Of a stretch of 7,810 bases of DNA, positions 1 to 7,128 are shown piece by piece; position 1 is the first letter of the stretch; each line of letters opens with the position of its first letter. Below the pieces are notes generated by a model. It saw only the letters and a program-made list of their open reading frames with translations. It was not told where the DNA came from and searched no databases. A program made the position numbers and the translations under genes. The DNA comes from Alcaligenaceae bacterium (GTDB lineage Bacteria; Pseudomonadota; Gammaproteobacteria; Burkholderiales; Burkholderiaceae): contig CANFEI010000040.1 of assembly GCA_947445495.1 (NCBI GenBank), positions 1 through 7,810 on the forward strand, written 5' to 3'.

Positions 1-1044
1 CCGCACCGCACCAGAAACGAGCGCGCGCGCGACCGCGTACTGAACCGAGAATTTTGCCTCAAGCGGTGTCTGCGGATTTGGATTATTCGTATGCGGTAGG
101 CGACGCTTATGCACAAGCACCTCTACCCGAGCCACCTCTTTGAGATCAATTGCTTCTTCTCTGCGCAAGTTCAGCATCATAGTGACCGGCGGGTGTGTAC
201 TGCCACAGCACGGGAATTGCTTGAGGCCCATCTCAGAGCTGAGCACCTCGAGGGGATTCGCCCAATTCTCAAATATCAATTCAGCATTAAAGTTTCCAGG
301 ACCGTTAAACGCATTCAGGAAACCTTGTTTATGTTCGAGTGTCGCGACGTTTGCGTCGTAACCTGACTCTGCTAACAACACAGCCAACAGGCCGTTACGC
401 GCGCACTGCCCCACATGCAAAGGTTTGACCATGGTGCCAAAGTTCGATTTCAACCCTGATGCGAAGGACGCAGCGATGGCCAAAGCCATCGCCATTTTTT
501 GCTTATCCAAACCGATTAAATAGCCACATGCTGCTACTGCGCCAAATACACCGAGCGTTGCAGTAGGATGCCAACCCTTGTCGTAGTGATAGAAATTCAC
601 AGCACGCGCGATTCGAATCTCTGTTTCAATTCCTACAACGTAGGCATGAATCAGCTTCAGGCCCGTCGCGCCCCGCTCTTCAGCCAGTGCGAACAAAGGT
701 GCGACGAGCGGTGCCGACTGATGCCCACCCATCGGCTGACTAAAGTCGTCGTAATCGTGCGCATGCGAGCCCACGCCATTAATAAAGCTGGCGTCCAGTG
801 CCGAGGTCTTGATCGCCGTGCCGAACACCGTGGACGCACCAGGCGAAGTTCCTACTCCTGGCACTTTAAACAAATTGGTCACGCAAGGTTCTGTGACCCC
901 CGCAAGCGTGACACCAATCGTATCGATAATCGCCGTGCGGGACAGGGAAATCGCCTGATCATTAATCAGTGACGTATCAAACTCACAAATCAACTCTGCA
1001 AGTCGAGTGAGCAAAGTTTGTGGCTCTGTGGCCTGATCGGACAT
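1..1044 (-). CDS. MmgE/PrpD family dehydratase/decarboxylase, C-terminus cut by window edge
   Basis: The minus strand is open for 348 codons from the ATG at 1044 to the window edge without a stop; the family is usually about 450 residues, so roughly the last 100 are missing. Visible landmarks match MmgE/PrpD proteins: HAHDYDD at residues 94-100, GWHPTATLG from 157, GTMVKPLHVG around 204-212 and KQFPCCGSTHPPV near 278-290, then EAKFSVQYAVARAL. The superfamily includes 2-methylcitrate dehydratase (PrpD), cis-aconitate decarboxylase and other enzymes adding or removing water or CO2 from short polycarboxylates; it is cytosolic and cofactor-free. The start is well supported by the strong Shine-Dalgarno at 1052-1058. 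The gene follows a TcuA-like flavoprotein by 21 bases and is surely cotranscribed with it. No prpB, prpC or acnD is visible, so a classical methylcitrate-cycle role is not supported. The exact substrate cannot be told from sequence. Confidence 0.92.
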   Translation of the reverse strand, partial: MSDQATEPQTLLTRLAELICEFDTSLINDQAISLSRTAIIDTIGVTLAGVTEPCVTNLFKVPGVGTSPGASTVFGTAIKTSALDASFINGVGSHAHDYDDFSQPMGGHQSAPLVAPLFALAEERGATGLKLIHAYVVGIETEIRIARAVNFYHYDKGWHPTATLGVFGAVAACGYLIGLDKQKMAMALAIAASFASGLKSNFGTMVKPLHVGQCARNGLLAVLLAESGYDANVATLEHKQGFLNAFNGPGNFNAELIFENWANPLEVLSSEMGLKQFPCCGSTHPPVTMMLNLRREEAIDLKEVARVEVLVHKRRLPHTNNPNPQTPLEAKFSVQYAVARALVSGAVR

Positions 1045-1051
1045 GATACGT

Positions 1052-1058
1052 CTCCCCC
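1052..1058 (-). promoter_or_regulatory. Strong ribosome binding site of the MmgE/PrpD gene
   Basis: The minus strand reads AAGGGGGAG followed by seven bases and the ATG at 1044. This purine run is a near-ideal Shine-Dalgarno in the 21-base gap after the dehydrogenase stop, and it fixes the start of the dehydratase. Confidence 0.8.
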
Positions 1059-1065
1059 TTTCGGA

Positions 1066-2577
1066 TTAAGCGGCTTTCGCTAAGGCTTTGCCAGTACTTA
1101 ACGCAGCTGCCTGACGACCAGCAATACGCCCAAACGTTGCACCTGACACCAACCCTGTTCCCGCCGGGTAATTGTCATAGAACAAGCCACCGATCATTTC
1201 GCCACAAGCGAACAGCCCTTTGATTGGGCGCCAATCAGTGCCCACCACTTGCGTATTCTCATCTACACGCAGCCCGCCAAAGGTAAAGGTAATACCACCC
1301 GTTGCGCTGTAGGCGTAATACGGCGCCTTCTCAAGCTTGGTTGCCCAGTTGGTTTTTTCTAATGCTAAGCCTTGGGTAGACAAGCCATCTTTCTGTGACG
1401 GATCAAAACCATCGGCCGCATGTTTGGCCGCAGCGTTGTATTCAAGTACTGTTTTAAGTGCTTGTTTTTTATCATCGATGTCTAGCTGCTCAATCAACCC
1501 CTCGATTGTGTCAGACATGATCGGCTCGCTTGTCGAATAGCGCGGCTCGAGTAAATGCACGACCTGGGAATCAAACAGCTGATATGCCTTCGCACCGGGT
1601 TCAGCCAAAATCGCACGTCCATATTTTGCGTAGGTGAACATGGCTCCGTCTGCGCCTTCATCGACAAAGCGCTTACCCACGCGATTGATCATGACGCCAT
1701 ACAAATAGCTCAATCGATTACTACGGTCCGTCAGCTCGCGCGGTGCGAAATTACCCCAGTCTGCAGAAATCGGCGTGGCATGACATCCACTCCACTGACC
1801 CCAAGGCATCGCGCCAAGGTTCATCGCCATACGCAAACCATCACCCTGGTTGTGAGGCGTGCCGCGGACTTTCGCCGCACCGACGAGAGGGCCGATATGC
1901 TGGGTGCGCATTTGTACGTGTGCTTCAAACCCGCCACATCCAAGCACCACAGCCTTGGCGTGCAACGCTCGTACGCCATTGTCATCACGCACCGTCACGC
2001 CGCACACGGCTCCGGTTTCGTCCTGAAGCAATCCGACCACTGCGGCGCCATAGCGCACTTCAATGCCCATGCGTTCACAGGTCGCAAACCAACTACGCGA
2101 GAGCCCCACCCCTTCGTGCTCGGCGCGCACCACCAGCCCGCGCGCCCACACGATTCGATTGCCCTTTCTAACTCCGGTGAGCGTAATGGCTGGCTCCATC
2201 GGCACCTTACCGACCTCACTCATCCAAAAGACCGTATCCTTTGAATTATTGACAAGCACATGAGAAAGGACGGGGTCTGTCTGCCCTGAGGTCACGCGCA
2301 TCAAATCGCCGTGAAAGTCATCTTTTGTATAAGGCGCAATGCCAGAATAAAAATCTTCGTATTCTTGCTCAACACCCGGCAACAAGGGGCCAATTTCTTT
2401 GGGGTCGTCAAAGGCGAAACGCAACACACCACCGCTCCAGTGTGTATTGCCGCCGCGCATTTCGCGCGGGGCTTTTTCAAGCACCACCACGCGCTGAGCG
2501 CCATTTTCTTTGGCCGATACGGCCGCCGCCAACGCAGCATTCCCTGCACCCACAACGATCACGTCAAATTCATTCAT
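1066..2577 (-). CDS. TcuA-like FAD-dependent dehydrogenase (tricarballylate dehydrogenase / fumarate reductase flavoprotein family)
   Basis: A 503-residue flavoprotein. The N-terminus carries the dinucleotide-binding signature VVGAGNAALAAAVSA (residues 8-22) with the acidic end of the second strand in VVLEK (31-35). Then come the flavin-contact motif RGGNTHWSGG (41-50), HNQGDGLRMA (242-251), KRFVDEG (302-308), the TGGITFTFGGLRVD block (426-439) and GLFACGEMIGG near the C-terminus (454-464), the usual order in the fumarate reductase/succinate dehydrogenase flavoprotein superfamily. It most resembles TcuA, which oxidises tricarballylate to cis-aconitate; no signal peptide is seen, so it is probably cytosolic. 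The partner TcuB is not visible on either side, although it could lie beyond the following gene. I chose the ATG at 2577 because GGAG sits eight bases upstream; an in-frame ATG at 2598 adds seven residues but has no well-placed ribosome site. Related 3-ketosteroid dehydrogenases and CobZ-like proteins share the fold, so the substrate is inferred. Confidence 0.85.
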   Translation of the reverse strand: MNEFDVIVVGAGNAALAAAVSAKENGAQRVVVLEKAPREMRGGNTHWSGGVLRFAFDDPKEIGPLLPGVEQEYEDFYSGIAPYTKDDFHGDLMRVTSGQTDPVLSHVLVNNSKDTVFWMSEVGKVPMEPAITLTGVRKGNRIVWARGLVVRAEHEGVGLSRSWFATCERMGIEVRYGAAVVGLLQDETGAVCGVTVRDDNGVRALHAKAVVLGCGGFEAHVQMRTQHIGPLVGAAKVRGTPHNQGDGLRMAMNLGAMPWGQWSGCHATPISADWGNFAPRELTDRSNRLSYLYGVMINRVGKRFVDEGADGAMFTYAKYGRAILAEPGAKAYQLFDSQVVHLLEPRYSTSEPIMSDTIEGLIEQLDIDDKKQALKTVLEYNAAAKHAADGFDPSQKDGLSTQGLALEKTNWATKLEKAPYYAYSATGGITFTFGGLRVDENTQVVGTDWRPIKGLFACGEMIGGLFYDNYPAGTGLVSGATFGRIAGRQAAALSTGKALAKAA

Positions 2578-2585
2578 TTTTTTGT

Positions 2586-2589
2586 CTCC
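2586..2589 (-). promoter_or_regulatory. Ribosome binding site deciding the start of the TcuA-like gene
   Basis: GGAG on the minus strand lies eight bases before the ATG at 2577, with an A-rich spacer. It supports the start at 2577 over the in-frame ATG at 2598, which this site lies downstream of. Confidence 0.65.
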
Positions 2590-2636
2590 ACTACCCATTG
2601 GTCAGGTCAGCCCCATGATGCGCAAAAGGCTTACAG

Positions 2637-2671
2637 ATCATATTTTGCATACAGTTGTATTTTATTGTATT
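2637..2671 (-). promoter_or_regulatory. Putative promoter/operator region of the tcuA-like/prpD-like unit
   Basis: This AT-rich island in an otherwise GC-rich stretch holds an inverted repeat ATACA-GT-TGTAT at 2649-2660 and two copies of TTGTATT at 2655-2661 and 2665-2671 whose starts are exactly ten bases apart, about one helical turn. On the minus strand a -10-like TATGAT lies at 2637-2642, about 60 bases before the dehydrogenase ATG, but there is no good -35 at 16-18 bases. The repeats sit where the -35 would be. TTGTAT/ATACAA half sites resemble operators of GntR-family regulators that control catabolic genes. That regulator class is an inference; no regulator gene lies in the window. Confidence 0.4.
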
Positions 2672-2692
2672 ACGCACAAGAGGTAAAGCGCT

Positions 2693-2707
2693 GGCGGCTC
2701 TGCCGCC
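2693..2707 (-). terminator. GC-rich hairpin after the glycosyltransferase, possible weak terminator
   Basis: GGCGGC and GCCGCC form a perfect six-base stem with a three-base loop, starting 15 bases beyond the glycosyltransferase stop. On the minus strand it is followed by AGCGCTTTACC and not a real T run, so it is at best a weak intrinsic terminator. Its place between two units on the same strand fits a transcription boundary. Confidence 0.35.
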
Positions 2708-2722
2708 TTGCGCCTTCGCCCC

Positions 2723-3781
2723 TCACGGCGCCGCAACCACTTGGCGATACAAACGTTCGTACATTTGCACCATCGTATCAACACCATACCGTAGCCGTAC
2801 CTCATGAAGCGCTCGTGCAGCCAGGGCTGAGCCGCGCTCAGGATCGTCCAGTAGCTGCGCAATCTGCTCGGCCAAACCACGGGCATCGCCTGGTGCACAC
2901 AAAAGGCCTCGCTCGTCTGCAAGTAACTCCTTTAAACCACCCGCTTGGGTCGCGACCACCGGCACCTGTTGCGCCATGGCATCGAGCACGCTGCTGCCAA
3001 GCGCCTCCTGTCGCGACGCCATCACAAATACGTTCAGTGCCGCAAACAACTGCTCGACACCAGACTCAAATCCCAGCAACCGGTAACGCTCACCCAAGCC
3101 AAGCTCGCGTATTGCTTGCCGTGCGGCGTCGGCTGCCGCGCCGTCTGCGCCCCAATGCACAAACGTCACATCGGGATATTTTGCACACACTTGCGCTGCG
3201 GCCTGGATCAACGTGACAGGATCTTTTTCTGGCGACAGGGCGGCCGCCGTACCGATCAAACGCTGTCTGACCAAGTTTTCACGCGCGAGAAATTCCCGCA
3301 CACGCGAGGGATTGGGTGCAACAACGGGGACGGCGCTCGGGATAACCTGGACCGACAATCCCATCGCTCGCATCGCTGCGGCAGCCGCCTCACTGATGGC
3401 AACGCGCGCATCGGTATAGGCCCATTTCAAACGAGAAAATCCACTAAACCCAACAATCGGAAAACTTGTCCGCCTTGAAAAAACCACCGGCCGACGATGC
3501 AGGGGCTTAGCCAGCAGCGCCCAAGCCAACACATTGGCGGTCTGCACATGCAACACATCATACGTCGCGCCATGACGCGCCAGCCAAAGGCCAAACTCAG
3601 CCGCGGTCTTGGCTGCGTGCGTCCTCAGGCCTTCCGACTGCGCGCGGGCCTCTAACACACCGCCGCGCCTCACTAGCAATTCAACCTCTTGCCCCCGCTC
3701 ACGCAATCCCAACGCCGTGAGGAGGGTTTGTCGTTCACCCCCTCGCCAACCCCGCTCTGAATTGATCTGCAGGATACGCAT
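2723..3781 (-). CDS. Glycosyltransferase family 4 (GT-B fold) protein
   Basis: A 352-residue protein of normal length for a GT4 enzyme. The N-terminal Rossmann domain opens with MRILQINSERGWRGGE, the glycine-rich acceptor-side loop typical of GT-B enzymes, and continues with YDVLHVQTANVLAW (74-87). The C-terminal donor domain runs from about residue 174 and carries LIGTAAALSPEKDP, where the sugar-nucleotide phosphates are normally held, and EALGSSVLDAMA starting at 259, the equivalent of the GT4 EX7E motif. Here the second acid is Asp267 instead of Glu. There is no signal peptide or membrane segment, so it presumably works at the inner face of the membrane on a lipid-linked glycan or lipopolysaccharide, using an activated sugar. 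The ATG lies five bases after the stop of the MFS gene and has no clear ribosome site, which suggests translational coupling. Donor and acceptor cannot be predicted. Confidence 0.9.
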   Translation of the reverse strand: MRILQINSERGWRGGERQTLLTALGLRERGQEVELLVRRGGVLEARAQSEGLRTHAAKTAAEFGLWLARHGATYDVLHVQTANVLAWALLAKPLHRRPVVFSRRTSFPIVGFSGFSRLKWAYTDARVAISEAAAAAMRAMGLSVQVIPSAVPVVAPNPSRVREFLARENLVRQRLIGTAAALSPEKDPVTLIQAAAQVCAKYPDVTFVHWGADGAAADAARQAIRELGLGERYRLLGFESGVEQLFAALNVFVMASRQEALGSSVLDAMAQQVPVVATQAGGLKELLADERGLLCAPGDARGLAEQIAQLLDDPERGSALAARALHEVRLRYGVDTMVQMYERLYRQVVAAP

Positions 3782-3786
3782 CTGCG

Positions 3787-5175
3787 CTAGCCGTCCGCAC
3801 GCGAGCGTGGCGCCTGAAAATAGCGCACCGTGTTCACGCCGACTGCGATCAAAGCAAAACCTATTGCGACGCAGAGCCCAAGCATGGGTCCACTGCTAAA
3901 ACCAAGACTAAACACCACGGCAACGATGGCCGCGCCAAACGTTTGACTAAATACCCGCGTCGTCGCCTGCAGACCGCCCACCGCACCCGCGCGGTTGCGT
4001 GGTGCCGAACCTAACATAACGCGATTATTCGGCGTTTGAAAAAATCCAAAACCAATTCCTGCCAGAACCATCGCAGTAAACAGCCACGCGTCTGACGCAC
4101 TTGTGGGCATCACCACCACTAAGCCCAAACCAATCGCCATCGCCGCCGCACCCAGCCCACTCAATATGGCCACAGGAAATCGATCCGACAACGGTCCTGC
4201 GATCGCAGCGATCAGTGCTGCCCCCACGGGCCAACCTGCCATCAACACACCTACGGCCATTTGAGGGCGATTAAGCGTCACTTGCAAATAAAACGGCAGC
4301 GAAACCATCGTGGCCATCTGCGCACAAAACGTACTGGCCGATGCGGCTAACGCGAACCGCATCGCGGGAATTCTAAAGAGATCAACCGGCACAAGCGGTG
4401 CAGTCTGTTGCGCAGAGCGTCGCACCAGCGCCCAACCAATCACAAACGAGGCGCTCAGTAGCACCACTGCAAGCAAAAAGTTTGTCGATAACGCGTCGAT
4501 TCCTAGGATTAATAACGCAATCGTTGTCATGCTCAGCGCAGCCGCAAACCAATCGTATGACGCCGAAATACGTGGCACATCGGGTAGGTAACGCACCCCA
4601 AGCATCGTGAGGATGCCCACCGGCAAATTAAATAGAAAGATCCACTCCCAGGTCGTGAACGACAGAATGAATGCGCCGATTGAAGGTCCGATCACCGAGG
4701 ACACCGCAACCGTCATCGCGTTTAGACCAATACCGCGCCCGATTAAATGCGGGGGATAAATGTTTCGGACCAACGCGCCAAACAGACACATGATGGCTGA
4801 GCCACCAAGCCCTTGAAAAATGCGTGCGCCAAGCAATACGGGCATCGATGATGCCAACGCACTTCCCAATGAAGCAAGAATAAAGGTCCACAGTCCGTAA
4901 TAAAACAATCGCTTGAACCCGATGCGCTCTCCAATCGCCGACATCGGAAGCAAGGTCATCGCTACGGTTAGGGTATAGGCGTTAACCACCCACACCACGG
5001 CAGAATCAGAGGCCTTCAGGTCCTGCGCAATCGAAGGAAGCGCTACGTTCGTCATCGTGGCATCCAACACTGCAAGCGCCAATCCCGCTGCAAGCGCCAG
5101 TGCTGCTTTTCTACGTCGCGCTGTCGGTAGTCCTTCGTGCGCATCTGCTGCGCGGGGCGCTTGTGCTTCAGTCAT
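3787..5175 (-). CDS. MFS transporter, DHA2 (EmrB/QacA-like) drug:H+ antiporter type
   Basis: A 462-residue, very hydrophobic integral membrane protein. The first membrane helix contains LDATMTNVALPSIAQDL (residues 37-53), the hallmark of the 14-helix DHA2 group. GERIGFKRLFYYG (82-94) matches the MFS loop 2-3 motif, GARIFQGLGGSA (116-127) the motif B helix with its arginine, and GPSIGAFI (163-170) the antiporter motif C. FNLPVG (182-187) and the later FQTPNNRVMLGSAPRNRAGAVGG region are also usual for DHA2 exporters. Such proteins export drugs, dyes or metabolites using the proton gradient. The gene begins two bases after the glmU stop; the only purine-rich sequence (AAGG) abuts the ATG with no spacing, so translation probably depends on coupling to glmU. 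No periplasmic adaptor or outer-membrane channel gene accompanies it. The substrate is unknown; an envelope precursor or antimicrobial would fit equally well. Confidence 0.92.
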   Translation of the reverse strand: MTEAQAPRAADAHEGLPTARRRKAALALAAGLALAVLDATMTNVALPSIAQDLKASDSAVVWVVNAYTLTVAMTLLPMSAIGERIGFKRLFYYGLWTFILASLGSALASSMPVLLGARIFQGLGGSAIMCLFGALVRNIYPPHLIGRGIGLNAMTVAVSSVIGPSIGAFILSFTTWEWIFLFNLPVGILTMLGVRYLPDVPRISASYDWFAAALSMTTIALLILGIDALSTNFLLAVVLLSASFVIGWALVRRSAQQTAPLVPVDLFRIPAMRFALAASASTFCAQMATMVSLPFYLQVTLNRPQMAVGVLMAGWPVGAALIAAIAGPLSDRFPVAILSGLGAAAMAIGLGLVVVMPTSASDAWLFTAMVLAGIGFGFFQTPNNRVMLGSAPRNRAGAVGGLQATTRVFSQTFGAAIVAVVFSLGFSSGPMLGLCVAIGFALIAVGVNTVRYFQAPRSRADG

Positions 5176-5177
5176 CC

Positions 5178-6548
5178 TTACGCTTTTTTAACCGGCCGCT
5201 TCCAGCCTTCGATCGTCACTTGTTTTGCTCGGGATACCGTTAGCTGCCCCGCGGGCGCATCGCGCGTGAGGGTCGTGCCCGCACCGAGCGTGGCCCCCTT
5301 GCCGACACGCACCGGCGCAACGAGTTGCGTATCTGAACCAATAAAAGCATCGTCTTCAATCGTCGTACGGTGCTTGTTCACGCCATCGTAATTGCAAGTA
5401 ATGGTGCCCGCACCAATATTGACGCGCTCACCTACATCGGCGTCGCCCACGTAGGCAAGATGATTTGCCTTACTACCTTTACCAAGATTGGTATTTTTAA
5501 TTTCAACAAAATTACCCACGTGCGTCGCATCCGCCAACTTAGCGCCGGGGCGCAGGCGTGCATACGGTCCAATGTGCGCATCCGCACCCACCTCAGCCTG
5601 CTCCAGATGACTAAAGGACTCGATGCACGTGGCGGCCCCTAGCGTGACATTGCGCAGAACGCAGTGCGCACCGATCCGCACGCCATCGGCAAGGACAACG
5701 CGCCCTTCAAACACACAACCCACATCAATAAAGACATCTTGGCCGCACAATAACTCACCACGTAAATCAAAACGCGCCGGATCAACGATCGTGACGCCAG
5801 CCTCTAACTGCCTGCGGGCAAGCTCCCGCTGCCAAAGACGCTCGAGTTCCGCTTGCTGCAGACGGGTATTCACACCGAACGTTTCAAAACGGGCGACTGG
5901 ATGCGCCACGTTCACAGAGACCCCCTCTGCGACGGCCAACCCAACAATATCGGTGAGATAGTATTCACCCTGCGCATTATTATTTGTGAGCTTTGTAAGC
6001 CAGGACTTCAATTGCCGTGTCGGTACAGCCATGATTCCTGTGTTGACCTCTTGAATCGCCCGCTGCTCAGGTGTCGCGTCTTTGTGTTCGACAATCGCGC
6101 ATACATTGCCTTGGGCGTCGCGTACGATGCGACCGTAACCCGTCGCGTCTGACACAATCTCAGTAAGAATCGCCACGCCGCTCGCGCGCGCGTTGAGCAG
6201 CGCCCGCAACGTATCGGGCTGAACAAGAGGCACATCGCCATACAAAATAATCGTCACGTCGTCTGCGTGAGACGCTTGCAACAAGGGCACCGCTTGCAAA
6301 ACCGCATGTCCGGTTCCTAGCTGCGGCTGCTGTAGCGCGAACTGTAAGTCTTCTTGTGCAGCGTAGGCCTGCTTTACCTGCTCTGCACCGTACCCAACAA
6401 CGATGGCGATGCACTGAGCGCCCAAGGCACGCGCGCTATCCAAAACATGTGTCAACATCGGTCGACCAGCAATTGGGTGCAGCACTTTGGGTAAGTTAGA
6501 CTGCATGCGCTTGCCCTGTCCTGCAGCAAGAATCACGATGTTAAGCAT
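5178..6548 (-). CDS. glmU: Bifunctional GlmU: UDP-GlcNAc pyrophosphorylase / glucosamine-1-phosphate acetyltransferase
   Basis: A 456-residue protein, the same length as E. coli GlmU. The N-terminal uridyltransferase domain carries LAAGQGKRM (7-15), LPKVLH with Lys21, QLGTGHA (76-82), YGDVPL with metal-binding Asp105, and EHKDAT (154-159); Asn227 in FGVN is the second metal ligand. The C-terminal half, from about residue 254, is a left-handed beta-helix of hexapeptide repeats with the acetyltransferase residues in E. coli numbering: Arg333, Lys351, His363, Tyr366, Asn377 and Lys392, plus the NYDGVNK loop. It acetylates glucosamine-1-phosphate with acetyl-CoA and then couples it to UTP, giving UDP-GlcNAc for peptidoglycan and lipopolysaccharide in the cytosol. 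All key residues are present, so it should be active. It begins 18 bases after the phaM-like stop without an obvious Shine-Dalgarno. It is followed by a transporter gene, where many relatives carry glmS. Confidence 0.98.
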   Translation of the reverse strand: MLNIVILAAGQGKRMQSNLPKVLHPIAGRPMLTHVLDSARALGAQCIAIVVGYGAEQVKQAYAAQEDLQFALQQPQLGTGHAVLQAVPLLQASHADDVTIILYGDVPLVQPDTLRALLNARASGVAILTEIVSDATGYGRIVRDAQGNVCAIVEHKDATPEQRAIQEVNTGIMAVPTRQLKSWLTKLTNNNAQGEYYLTDIVGLAVAEGVSVNVAHPVARFETFGVNTRLQQAELERLWQRELARRQLEAGVTIVDPARFDLRGELLCGQDVFIDVGCVFEGRVVLADGVRIGAHCVLRNVTLGAATCIESFSHLEQAEVGADAHIGPYARLRPGAKLADATHVGNFVEIKNTNLGKGSKANHLAYVGDADVGERVNIGAGTITCNYDGVNKHRTTIEDDAFIGSDTQLVAPVRVGKGATLGAGTTLTRDAPAGQLTVSRAKQVTIEGWKRPVKKA

Positions 6549-6566
6549 AGTGGGGTCTAGAAAAAG

Positions 6567-7094
6567 TTAATTTGATGATTTTCGAGCAGTCCGCTTAGTC
6601 GCTTTTTTTTCTGTTGTCGTTTTTTTAGCTGTGGCGCCCGCTGCATTTGCGCCGCCCATACTTGCGGCACTCGCCGCCGCCACTTGACTAAACTGTTGAG
6701 TCAACATGTTCCACCAGGCTTGCGCCGCAGCAGGTACCTCAGTTGGTGCAGCGGCCGCCGGCTCCTGTGCCCTTGGCGTGGCTGCTGCAACAAAAGACTT
6801 CAAGGTCGCAATCGTTGCGAGCTGCACTTCCATCCCCTGAATCGTGCTGCTCAGCATCGACAAATTCAACTTCAACCAGTTTTCCACTGATTTAAGTTCA
6901 GCAATCTTGCGCTCGAGCTCTTCAGGATTCATGGATGGCGCCAAACCGACCCCTGCCCCCATACCAGCCGGGCCAGCTAAGCCTGCGAAGGCCTTGCGCA
7001 TCATTTCCATACTGGCAAAAAGTGGGTTATTGGCCATATCGCCAGTTTGGCCGAGCCCGGGCAACACAAAAGGGTTGGAAGAGGATCCAGTCAT
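6567..7094 (-). CDS. phaM: PhaM-like polyhydroxyalkanoate granule / nucleoid-associated protein
   Basis: A 175-residue protein with three parts. Residues 1-55 are Gly/Ala/Met-rich with NPFVLPGLGQ near the start. Residues 56-101 form a predicted helical core, NPEELERKIAELKSVENWLKLN leading into an IQGMEVQLATIATLKSF stretch, which is the recognisable part of the PhaM family. The rest is an Ala/Pro-rich linker ending in a basic, histone-like tail of Lys, Arg, Thr and Ala (about 156-173). In Ralstonia eutropha PhaM binds and activates the PHA synthase PhaC and ties granules to the nucleoid through a lysine-rich C-terminus that binds DNA. The same design is seen here, but the protein is shorter than the R. 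eutropha one (about 260 residues by memory) and its tail is brief. It heads the glmU unit. No PHA synthesis genes are in the window, so the function rests on family resemblance. The ribosome site is weak. Confidence 0.82.
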   Translation of the reverse strand: MTGSSSNPFVLPGLGQTGDMANNPLFASMEMMRKAFAGLAGPAGMGAGVGLAPSMNPEELERKIAELKSVENWLKLNLSMLSSTIQGMEVQLATIATLKSFVAAATPRAQEPAAAAPTEVPAAAQAWWNMLTQQFSQVAAASAASMGGANAAGATAKKTTTEKKATKRTARKSSN

Positions 7095-7128
7095 GACATG
7101 CCCAAACCTGAAAGGGGATAACCCCTAG

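Noticed and set aside
568..972. Plus-strand open frame of 134 codons
   Set aside because: It is a shadow of the MmgE/PrpD gene, which is open on the opposite strand with all family motifs.
1555..2244. Plus-strand open frame of 229 codons
   Set aside because: It lies entirely opposite the TcuA-like gene, whose motifs are unambiguous, and its product has no domain-like features.
2578..2598. Alternative ATG at 2598 extending the TcuA-like protein by seven residues
   Set aside because: It has no well-placed ribosome site, and the GGAG serving the ATG at 2577 would lie inside the extension. FAD-binding proteins of this type normally begin a few residues before the first strand.
2622..2648. GCAAAA/TTTTGC inverted repeat around a 15-base loop upstream of the TcuA-like gene
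   Set aside because: Six mostly A-T pairs with a long loop are expected by chance in this AT-rich stretch.
2311..3216. A 301-codon open frame on the plus strand spanning the TcuA-like start and the end of the glycosyltransferase
   Set aside because: It is antisense to two well-supported genes and crosses the AT-rich control region. Its translation is low-complexity (rich in His, Arg, Pro, Gln) with no recognisable domain.
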